From positions 1-13,265 of the forward strand of contig JAEDJB010000044.1 in the NCBI GenBank assembly GCA_016296565.1: 13,265 bases of DNA. Direction: 5' to 3'. Source of the stretch: Oscillospiraceae bacterium (GTDB lineage: Bacteria; Bacillota; Clostridia; Oscillospirales; Oscillospiraceae). Position 1 is the stretch's first letter; each line of letters starts with the position of its first letter. Below are positions 7,539 to 13,265 of this stretch, piece by piece. A program made the position numbers and the translations under genes. The notes below the pieces were generated by a model. That model was not told where the DNA came from and ran no database searches. It saw nothing but the letters and a program-made list of their open reading frames with translations.

Positions 7539-8978
7539 TTACAGGTTGAAGAAGGACTGGATCTGGGTAGCCAGAACGATGGCCATGATAATGGGGATGA
7601 GGAAACGGAAGGCGAACTTGAAGTAAGCCGCGCCCCGGAAGGGCTTGCCGTCCTCCTCGCACTCGTCCTTCACCAGGTTGGGCAGACCCCAGCCCAGCAG
7701 CAGGCTCATGAGCAGAGCGCCCAGCGGCATCAGCACACCCTCGGTGATCATGTCGTAGAAGTCCAGCCAGCAGTCGTTCCACATGGCGTAGCCGGAGCCG
7801 CCGATCTCCAGACCCAGCAGCTCGAAGGGAGCCTTCAGAGCAGCGCCGCCGGAGCCCAGAGCGTCCAGGGCAGCGGGCAGGCCCACGATGAAGATGGCGA
7901 TGGCGAACACCAGGGAGATCTTCTTCCGGTTGGGCTCCTTGCCCTTTCTCAGCTGCCGGTCCACTACGGAGGAGGTGCACACTTCCAGCAGGGCGATGGA
8001 GGAGGTAATGGCGGCGATGAACACCAGGAAGTAGAACAGGAAGCCAACCACGTTACCCACGGTTCCGCCCATGCCGTCCAGGAAGACCTTCTGCATGGAG
8101 GCGAAGAGCAGGCCAGGGCCCTGGCCGTAGTCCACGCCGAAGGCGGCGCAGGCGGGCATGATCATCATGCCGGCCAGCAGGGCGAAGAGGGTGTCGGAGA
8201 AGGGGACGATGACGGCGTTCTTCTGGATGCTCTTGTCCTTGCTCAGGTAGGAGCCAAAGGTGATGTTGATACCCATGGCCAGAGACAGGGAGAAGAACAT
8301 CTGCCCGGAGGCGGTTTTGAGCACGTTGAAGAAGCTCTTGGGATCGGCGAAGACGGAGAAGTCGGGCTTGAACATGAACTTGTAGCCCTCGATGGCGCCG
8401 GGCTGCATGGCAACGAAGATGATGATGCCGATGAGGATGACGCCCAGGGCGGGCATCACGGCTTTGCTGAACTTCTCGATGCCCCCCTGGATGCCGCCCA
8501 TAACCACCACCATGGTGACGATCATGGCCAGGGCCAGGAAGAGGACCATGCTCTTGCTGTCATACAGCAGGAAGCCGAAGAAGCCGGAGCCCTGACCGGC
8601 AAAGCCGTCGGCTCCGAAGATCTGAACCAGGAAACCCACGCAGTACCGCAGGGTCATGCCGGCCAGCACCGCGTAGAAGCTGAGGATCAGGAAGGGGCAG
8701 AAAGCGGCCATCCAGCCGATGACCCGGTACTTTTTGGACAGGGCGGCATAAGCGCCGGCACCGGTGCCGGTCTTGCGGCCCAGGGCGAACTCGCCCATCA
8801 TCAGGGCCACGCCGGCCAGGACTACCAGGACCAGGTAGATCACCAGGAAGGCGAAGCCGCCGCTGGAACCCATCTTGTAGGGGAAGCCCCACAGGTTGCC
8901 CAAGCCGATGGCCGAGCCGATGGAGGCCATGAGGAAGCCGAAAGTGCTCCCCCACTGGCCACGTTTGTTCTCTTGCAT
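7539..8978 (-). CDS. Sodium:neurotransmitter symporter (NSS/SNF) family amino-acid transporter
   Basis: This is a 479-residue Na+-coupled importer of the LeuT fold, probably for an amino acid or related amine. Helix 1 has the family signature IGSAIGLGNLWGFPY, with its unwound Na+/substrate-binding stretch, followed by the Gly-rich SSGGFAFL. Helix 6 shows SLSLAMGINITFGSYL, the second unwound helix, and helix 8 has AAITSSIALLEV, which supplies the Na2-site Ser residues. The usual Arg after the NLW motif (outer-gate Arg30 in LeuT) is Gly here, while an acidic pair WLDFYD near helix 10 remains at the place of the gate partner. The start is ATG at 8978, with AAAGGAG 10 nt upstream; the longer frame to 9107 has no ribosome site and no family similarity. 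It is monocistronic, with a structured leader. The substrate is unknown. Confidence 0.92.
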   Translation of the reverse strand: MQENKRGQWGSTFGFLMASIGSAIGLGNLWGFPYKMGSSGGFAFLVIYLVLVVLAGVALMMGEFALGRKTGTGAGAYAALSKKYRVIGWMAAFCPFLILSFYAVLAGMTLRYCVGFLVQIFGADGFAGQGSGFFGFLLYDSKSMVLFLALAMIVTMVVVMGGIQGGIEKFSKAVMPALGVILIGIIIFVAMQPGAIEGYKFMFKPDFSVFADPKSFFNVLKTASGQMFFSLSLAMGINITFGSYLSKDKSIQKNAVIVPFSDTLFALLAGMMIMPACAAFGVDYGQGPGLLFASMQKVFLDGMGGTVGNVVGFLFYFLVFIAAITSSIALLEVCTSSVVDRQLRKGKEPNRKKISLVFAIAIFIVGLPAALDALGSGGAALKAPFELLGLEIGGSGYAMWNDCWLDFYDMITEGVLMPLGALLMSLLLGWGLPNLVKDECEEDGKPFRGAAYFKFAFRFLIPIIMAIVLATQIQSFFNL

Positions 8979-9030
8979 TTGTTTCTCTCTCCTTTGTAAG
9001 ATAGAAAATCCGCGCCCCCGGAGGCAGCAA

Positions 9031-9091
9031 ACTCCCGGGAGTACGGGCTGAGGAAGGGAACGCCTCGCCAAAGGTTCCGGGGCGGGCGTTC
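9031..9091 (-). promoter_or_regulatory. Structured 5' leader of the NSS transporter gene
   Basis: The roughly 120-nt leader contains a long hairpin at 9058-9091: on the minus strand GAACGCC-CGCC pairs with GGCG-A-GGCGTTC around an 11-nt loop, giving eleven pairs with one bulge. The exact 12-bp palindrome ACTCCCGGGAGT lies at 9031-9042. The second element could instead pair CCCGG-AG with CTCCGGG just downstream, with one bulged G, which would give two exclusive folds ahead of the ribosome site. I do not recognise a known riboswitch or T-box. Confidence 0.45.
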
Positions 9092-9105
9092 GGTTTGATG
9101 AGACC

Positions 9106-9134
9106 ACTTTACACTAAAACCAGGGAGATTGCAA
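9106..9134 (-). promoter_or_regulatory. Predicted promoter of the NSS gene
   Basis: TTGCAA (9134-9129) and TAAAGT (9111-9106) are separated by 17 bp on the minus strand, each matching consensus at four of six positions. Immediately upstream is the small inverted repeat CTGTTG-4 nt-CAACAG (9136-9151), which could bind a regulator. Transcription would start near 9099. Confidence 0.45.
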
Positions 9135-9371
9135 GCTGTTGTTTTCAACAGTTTACCCAAACCACCGGCCCAAACCGGGGAATTGGTCAACCCCTTGGGC
9201 CGCAAGGGGGCGCGACAGGAGAGAAAACGAGATAAAGTGTTTTAAACAACTAGAAAAATTGACAGATTGACAAAAATATTTCCCGAAATCTTCCAGATTT
9301 CAAGGTAGGTAATTGTGGGTGAAAAAATTTCAAAAAATTTTAGCGGGAAACCGGCAAAATCACGAAACCCG
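9135..9371. other. Divergent intergenic region with AT-rich stretch, between NSS and truA promoters
   Basis: No gene is visible here. It contains a 7-bp inverted repeat CCCCTTG/CAAGGGG (9191-9197 with 9203-9209). An AT-rich block follows, about 9230-9370, that contrasts with the GC-rich genes. In it are two direct copies of ATTGACA spaced 8 bp apart (9258-9264 and 9266-9272) and the inverted repeat GAAATC-5 nt-GATTTC (9285-9301). The TTGACA copies look like -35 boxes, but no convincing -10 lies at the right distance on the plus strand. Confidence 0.5.
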
Positions 9372-9400
9372 TTGCGGCGGTCCGGCCCGGACGGTATAAT
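9372..9400 (+). promoter_or_regulatory. Promoter of truA with palindrome in the spacer
   Basis: The -10 is a perfect TATAAT (9395-9400). The -35 is TTGCGG (9372-9377) and the spacer is 17 bp. The spacer carries a 13-bp perfect inverted repeat GTCCGG-C-CCGGAC (9380-9392), which is a plausible operator. Transcription would start near 9407, about 22 nt before the ATG. Confidence 0.7.
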
Positions 9401-9428
9401 GACAGGAGAAGTGGGAGGAGGAAAGTCT

Positions 9429-10166
9429 ATGCCCAATTATCGCCTGACGCTCTGCTACGACGGCACCCGCTGGAAGGGGTGGCAGAAGCAGGGAAACACG
9501 GACAACACCATCCAGGGAAAGCTGGAGGCCCTGCTCTCCCGGCTGCTGGACCAGCCGGTGGAGGTGGCCGGGTCCGGCCGCACCGACGGGGGCACCCACG
9601 CCCGGGGACAGGTGGCCTCCTTCCGGGCAAAAACCGACTGGACACCCCAGGAAATCCTGGCGGGGCTGCGCCAGTACCTGCCGGCGGACATCGGTGCCAT
9701 CTCCCTGGAGGAGGCTCCGCCCCGGTTCCACGCCCGTCTGTCCTGCGTGGGGAAAACCTATGTCTACCGCATCTGGCGGAGCGAAGCCCCCAACGTCTTT
9801 GAGCGGAACTACCTTTACTTTTACCGGGAGCCTCTGAACCTGGAGAGAATGCGCCGGGCTGCGGACCAGCTGGTGGGCCGCCGGGATTTCCGGGCCTTTT
9901 GCTCCCTGAAGAAGTTTAAAAAGTCCACGGTGCGCACCCTGGAGAACATCACCATCGAGGACCTGGGCCTGGAGCTGCGGCTGACCTTTTCCGGGGACGG
10001 ATTTTTGTATCACATGGTGCGCATCCTGGTGGGCACCCTCCTGGCCGTGGGCCGGGGGGAGCTGACACCGGAGGATATGGAGGAGATCCTGGCCAGCGGC
10101 GACCGGACCAAAGCCGGAGAAACCGTCCCCGCCTGCGGACTGTGCCTGGAAGAAGTTCGATATTGA
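9429..10166 (+). CDS. truA: tRNA pseudouridine(38-40) synthase TruA
   Basis: TruA isomerises uridines 38, 39 and 40 in the anticodon arm of many tRNAs. The 245-residue length fits the family. The catalytic motif is GSGRTDGGTHARGQ, with the nucleophilic Asp at residue 53. The early strand LCYDGTRWKGWQKQ (8-21) and KTYVYRIW are also family hallmarks, as is the C-terminal FLYHMVRILVGTLLAVG. The ATG at 9429 is preceded by GGAGGAGG with a 7-nt spacer. A longer in-frame reading from 9315 would start upstream of the promoter and is rejected. In many Firmicutes truA lies in the ribosomal-protein/ecf cluster; here it stands alone with its own promoter and ends at a bidirectional terminator. Confidence 0.96.
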   Translation: MPNYRLTLCYDGTRWKGWQKQGNTDNTIQGKLEALLSRLLDQPVEVAGSGRTDGGTHARGQVASFRAKTDWTPQEILAGLRQYLPADIGAISLEEAPPRFHARLSCVGKTYVYRIWRSEAPNVFERNYLYFYREPLNLERMRRAADQLVGRRDFRAFCSLKKFKKSTVRTLENITIEDLGLELRLTFSGDGFLYHMVRILVGTLLAVGRGELTPEDMEEILASGDRTKAGETVPACGLCLEEVRY

Positions 10167-10168
10167 GT

Positions 10169-10212
10169 AAAAAAGGACTTCTCTGCTGTCATCAGCAGGG
10201 AAGTCCTTTTTT
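10169..10212. terminator. Bidirectional intrinsic terminator between truA and the polysaccharide genes
   Basis: A nearly perfect 20-bp inverted repeat (10169-10188 with 10193-10212, 4-nt loop, one T-G position) has A-runs at the left and T-runs at the right. Either strand therefore yields a GC stem followed by a run of U. It begins 2 nt after the truA stop and ends 9 nt from the stop codon of the convergent gene. Confidence 0.95.
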
Positions 10213-10221
10213 GTTTCGGTG

Positions 10222-12069
10222 TTATCCCCGGGCGTCAGAAGCCCATTCCAGGGTCTGCTCCACGGAAACCGCCTGGTTCATGTTGTACCTGCCCAGGCCC
10301 AGCAGAGTCTGGGGCTGGCCCTTCACCAGGGTGTTGCAGCAGGCCTGGGTGGTAAAGAGAATATCAAAGCCGTTTTCCAGAAGGGTTACCTGAGCCAGGG
10401 TGTCCAGCTGGCCGTTGGGATAGGCCAGAACGTGAACCCGGTCCTCTCCTGTGCCCTGGGTGATGGCTTCCCGGATTTGGTCACAGTCCTGGGACAGGGC
10501 CTGGCGGTAGGCCTCCTCGGATTCCCCCTCCCACCGGAGGATGTTCTCCCGGGCCTGGCCGCTCTCATAGGGGGCCCACTGGTGCATGTCGTAGGTGTGG
10601 CTCTGGATGGAGATCACCCCGGAGTCCACCATCTCCCGGGCCTGTTCCCAGGTAAAGTGGGGGGTGATGGGGTAGTCCGTGTCCTTGTAGTGCTCGGTGT
10701 TCCCCACGGTGGAGCCGATGACGAAGATGGTGGCCTTCATCCCGTACTTTTCCAGGATGGGCCAGGCGTACTCGTAGTTGCTGAGATACCCGTCGTCAAA
10801 GGTGATGAGAATGGGCTTTTCCGGCAGGGCCTTGCCCTCGTTCACATAGGCCTGGAGATCCTCCGGCAGGACGGCGGTGTACCCCGCCTCCGCCAGGGCG
10901 GCAATCTGAGCCTCAAAGTGCTCGGGGGTGATGGAAATGTCCCCCTCCGCCTGAGGGTCAATCTGGTGGTAGAGGAACACCGGCACCTGGGCGGTGCAGC
11001 TCTCCTCTGCCTGGGGCTGGGCAGCCCGCAGGTCCTGAATGTGGACGGACACGTTGTCCGCCGTCACATACACCCCGAAGTCCTGGGGGATGTACACGGA
11101 GGCATCCCCAAAGACCCGGGCCAGGGCCATTTCCCCCACGCAGTTGCGGAAGTGGGTTTCGTCATAAAAGTACCGGGGCTCAAAGCTCACGGAGCTGTAG
11201 GAAAAGTCCCAGTAGTCAGTGACCTGGGCCAGCCGGGTGTAGAAGTCGGCCACCTGGTCAAAGTCGAAGTAGTCCCAGTAGTCAGCGTATACCGGGGCGC
11301 ACAGGACCAGCAGGTTCACGCCCTTTTCCCGGCACAGGTCCCGGATGCGGGTCAGACTCTCCAGGGTGCCGGTGATGGCGTCCTCGTCGGTATAGCAGGT
11401 GGCCTCGGGGTAGTCAGCGAAAATGGGGTAGCTTTCGTAATACTGCTCCAGGCTCCCGATGGCCTCCGCGTCCCGGACCTTTTTGTCATAGGCGCCGGTG
11501 ACCTCGTTGAACACGTCAAAGGACTGGGTGAGGTAGGTGTCCTCTCCCATGGCCTTCAGCTTGTCCAGGCTGTGGCGGGGGTCCATGAACAGGTACCTGG
11601 CGTAAAAGGAGAGGGCGCTCTCCCCGGTGGTCTCCGGGGGCATGGAGTAGGACAGGGGATTGGTCACCTGGTCGTAGACGCAGGCGTTGTCCAGGTAGAC
11701 GTTCACCACCAGGTTTTTCACCTGGTAGTTTTCCAGCAGGTACACCGCGTCCTGCTCCACGTCCAGCATGTCCGCTCCGTACATAATCATGTTGTAAAAG
11801 CTGGCGTCCAGATACTCGTTGAGCTGCTCCGTGGGAAAGGAGCTGGTGGAGGAGCAGCCCAGAATGTAGGAATCGTACTCCTGGTGGTGCTCCTTCAGGT
11901 AGGTGATCTTGGCGGTGCGGGGGTTCAGGGTCATCTCGTAGGAGGGCCACTCCAGGGCTTTGTGGGTGAACACCCCGAAGGGGTCTGCCAGCCAGTTAAA
12001 CCCCACCACGCAGGCCCCCAGGCAGAGGACCGTTGCGCAGAACAGCGCCAGCCATTGTTTCGATGTCAT
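10222..12069 (-). CDS. Exported fusion protein: SGNH (AlgJ/X-like) domain plus polysaccharide N-deacetylase domain
   Basis: This 615-residue protein has one N-terminal hydrophobic segment (about 6-24), so it is membrane-anchored or secreted. Residues ~25-345 look like an SGNH-type acyltransferase/esterase: block I is ILGCSSTSS, with Ser73 as likely nucleophile (G71-C72-S73), and block V is YDETHF, giving Asp303 and His306 as the DxxH dyad. Residues ~362-612 form a NodB-type (CE4) polysaccharide deacetylase: PVFLYHQI at its start, TFDDG at 423-427 (Asp425 base, Asp426 metal) and HTYDMH with His491 and His496 as metal ligands. AYPNG is in the motif 3 position. The His-His spacing of five matches the PgaB/IcaB group rather than the HSxxH of peptidoglycan deacetylases. 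It starts 15 nt after the MBOAT stop with AAGGAGGG 5 nt before the ATG. A role in acetylating and deacetylating one exported glycan is inferred from this pairing; the substrate is unknown. Confidence 0.85.
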   Translation of the reverse strand: MTSKQWLALFCATVLCLGACVVGFNWLADPFGVFTHKALEWPSYEMTLNPRTAKITYLKEHHQEYDSYILGCSSTSSFPTEQLNEYLDASFYNMIMYGADMLDVEQDAVYLLENYQVKNLVVNVYLDNACVYDQVTNPLSYSMPPETTGESALSFYARYLFMDPRHSLDKLKAMGEDTYLTQSFDVFNEVTGAYDKKVRDAEAIGSLEQYYESYPIFADYPEATCYTDEDAITGTLESLTRIRDLCREKGVNLLVLCAPVYADYWDYFDFDQVADFYTRLAQVTDYWDFSYSSVSFEPRYFYDETHFRNCVGEMALARVFGDASVYIPQDFGVYVTADNVSVHIQDLRAAQPQAEESCTAQVPVFLYHQIDPQAEGDISITPEHFEAQIAALAEAGYTAVLPEDLQAYVNEGKALPEKPILITFDDGYLSNYEYAWPILEKYGMKATIFVIGSTVGNTEHYKDTDYPITPHFTWEQAREMVDSGVISIQSHTYDMHQWAPYESGQARENILRWEGESEEAYRQALSQDCDQIREAITQGTGEDRVHVLAYPNGQLDTLAQVTLLENGFDILFTTQACCNTLVKGQPQTLLGLGRYNMNQAVSVEQTLEWASDARG

Positions 12070-12084
12070 GGGTGCCCTCCTTCA

Positions 12085-13265
12085 TTAGAATTGCTTGTAG
12101 ATGAAATCGGAGGAAATGTAGTCCGCCCGCAGCACCCCGAAGCAGAAGAGAACCACCAGGGGAATCAGGATGGCCAGCCACTGAACGAAGGGAGTCTGCC
12201 CTTCCAGCACGGGGCGGATGGGCCCCTTCTTCTCCTGATACCACTCGGCGGCCAGCAGCACCGCCATGCTGAGAGCAATCACCAGAAAGTCGCTTCCGGA
12301 CAGCCCCAGGGTGAGCAGGGTGCCGTTGGCCAGGTCGCCCCAGTGGGGGTGCAGGAGGGTTTCCTTCACCATCCACACAGCGGTGAGAAATCGGGGGGCC
12401 CGGGTGATGTACCGGCCCAGAAACACCAGCAGGTTGGTGCGGATCACCTGGAACAGGTGCCACCCCTTGGACTGGTCGTCAATGTGCAGGGCCTCTTTCC
12501 ACTTGAGAAACCGGGGGGCCAGCAGCAGGGAGGCGGTGATGATGGCGCCGTTCCAGAAGCCGAAGGCCACATACCGCCAGTTGGCCCCGTGCCAGATGCC
12601 GATGACGAAGTAGATGATGAAGGTGGCCAGGGAGGTGGGGATGATCTTTCCCAGCTTGCCCTTGATGTGCTTTCGGGTGTACCGGCCCAGCCGGCCGAAG
12701 GGCTTGGACAGGGACATGGGGTAGAACAGGTAGTCCCGCATCCAAGCGCCCAGGGTGATGTGCCACCGCCGCCAGAAGTCGGTGAGGGAGGTGGAGAACA
12801 CCGGCCGCCGGAAGTTTTCCGCCAGGTCGATGCCGAAGAGCTGGGCCACGCCCCGGGTGATGTCGATGCCTCCGGAGAAGTCGCAGTAGAGCTGGATGCA
12901 GTAAAAGAAGATGGAAAAGGCCAGCACGCTGCCGCTGTGGGACCAGGGGTCCCCCATGACACTGTTCACCAGCACGGCGGCCCGGTCGGCAATGACTAAT
13001 TTTTTAAAGTAGCCCCACAGGATCAGCTGGATGCCGTATTTCAGGCTGGTGCAGTCCAGGCTCCGCTGGGCCAGAAGCTGGGGCTCCAGCTCATGAAACC
13101 GGCTGATGGGCCCTTGCACCATCTGGGGGAAAAAGGAGACGAACAGCAGGAGCTTGGCAAAATTCTTCTCCGGCGGGTGCTTGTCCCGGTACACGTCGAT
13201 GACATAGCCCACCGACTGGAACATAAAGAAGGACACGCCAAGAGGGAGCACCAGCTCCGACAGGG
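12085..13265 (-). CDS. MBOAT-family (AlgI-type) polysaccharide O-acyltransferase, 5' end off the window
   Basis: This is a multi-spanning membrane O-acyltransferase that would pass acetyl groups across the membrane to an extracytoplasmic SGNH partner. The window holds the C-terminal 392 residues of a protein usually about 470-520 long; the first ~100 lie beyond the right edge. Recognisable AlgI features are LPLGVSFFMFQSVGYVIDVY near the edge, FPQMVQGPISRF, and FCDFSGG-like LYCDFSGGIDI. DFWRRWHITLGAWMRDYLFYP follows, with the conserved His encoded at 12760-12762, and then WHGANWRYVAFGFWNG, with the second conserved His at 12589-12591. The reading frame is open to the edge; the apparent start at 13251 is an internal GTG in a conserved block. 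Its partner follows 15 nt later in the same operon, as in AlgI/AlgJ-X, PatA/PatB and DltB/DltD pairs. The acyl donor and glycan are not identifiable. Confidence 0.92.
   Translation of the reverse strand, partial: LSELVLPLGVSFFMFQSVGYVIDVYRDKHPPEKNFAKLLLFVSFFPQMVQGPISRFHELEPQLLAQRSLDCTSLKYGIQLILWGYFKKLVIADRAAVLVNSVMGDPWSHSGSVLAFSIFFYCIQLYCDFSGGIDITRGVAQLFGIDLAENFRRPVFSTSLTDFWRRWHITLGAWMRDYLFYPMSLSKPFGRLGRYTRKHIKGKLGKIIPTSLATFIIYFVIGIWHGANWRYVAFGFWNGAIITASLLLAPRFLKWKEALHIDDQSKGWHLFQVIRTNLLVFLGRYITRAPRFLTAVWMVKETLLHPHWGDLANGTLLTLGLSGSDFLVIALSMAVLLAAEWYQEKKGPIRPVLEGQTPFVQWLAILIPLVVLFCFGVLRADYISSDFIYKQF

Noticed and set aside
8979..9107. N-terminal extension of the NSS protein by 43 codons
   Set aside because: It would read through the structured leader. 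There is no ribosome site at 9107, and the family N-terminus begins right after the ATG at 8978.
9191..9209. CCCCTTG/CAAGGGG hairpin as a terminator
   Set aside because: It has no T-run on either side and lies between divergent promoters where no transcript is expected to end.
9315..9428. N-terminal extension of truA by 38 codons
   Set aside because: It would begin upstream of the predicted promoter, has no ribosome site, and encodes residues unlike TruA. The ATG at 9429 has GGAGGAGG.
12010..12021. Possible lipobox (LGAC, residues 17-20) in the SGNH-deacetylase fusion
   Set aside because: The Cys is at a plausible distance, but the residues before it do not fit well (Cys at -4, Gly at -2). 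A plain membrane anchor explains the hydrophobic segment equally well, so I do not call it a lipoprotein.
10219..12999. Open frame of 926 codons on the plus strand, antisense to the fusion protein and MBOAT genes
   Set aside because: It spans the junction of two real genes, begins inside the terminator region, and is low-complexity Gly/Val/His/Gln-rich. It is a shadow of codon bias.
1..13265. CRISPR, insertion sequence, prophage, toxin-antitoxin or tRNA genes
   Set aside because: I looked on both strands for regularly spaced repeats, terminal inverted repeats with transposase, and tRNA-like folds with CCA ends. None was found.

Overview
The window looks like chromosome from a GC-rich anaerobic Firmicute of the Oscillospiraceae type (Flavonifractor, Lawsonibacter or a relative). 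This placement is inference. It rests on strong AGGAGG-type ribosome sites, several GTG/TTG starts, GC-rich genes separated by AT-rich intergenic DNA, and a gene set that includes a membrane pyrophosphatase, Trk, MATE and NSS transporters. I see no rRNA, tRNA, CRISPR array, insertion sequence or phage gene. Eight protein genes fill almost all of the sequence, and two of them run off the ends.

Left part, transcribed leftwards: a membrane-bound ion-pumping pyrophosphatase (hppA, C-terminus cut off by the left edge) with its own promoter. Upstream of it, running into it in the same direction, lies a three-gene potassium uptake operon: trkA, then two tandem trkH paralogues of identical length. 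trkA has its own promoter in a 235-bp divergent region shared with a rightward MATE-family exporter gene.

Middle: the MATE gene converges on a leftward sodium:amino-acid (NSS) symporter gene, with a strong bidirectional hairpin terminator between them. The NSS gene and the rightward truA (tRNA pseudouridine synthase) diverge from a ~450-bp region. That region holds both promoters, a structured leader for the NSS gene and an AT-rich stretch.

Right part: truA ends at a second bidirectional terminator. Beyond it, transcribed leftwards, is a two-gene surface-polysaccharide unit. The first gene is an MBOAT (AlgI-type) O-acyltransferase, 5' end cut off by the right edge. Fifteen bases later comes a 615-residue exported protein that joins an SGNH/AlgJ-X-like acyltransferase or esterase domain to a PgaB/IcaB-like polysaccharide N-deacetylase domain.

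How the genes fit together (inference): much of the left and middle is about monovalent cations. A pyrophosphate-driven, probably Na+-pumping, PPase would maintain the gradient that NSS and probably MATE carriers use. TrkA with two TrkH channels would handle K+, which also activates many Na+-PPases. The most unusual item is the SGNH-deacetylase fusion next to the MBOAT gene, which would couple O-acetylation and N-deacetylation of one extracellular glycan in a single polypeptide plus its membrane partner.
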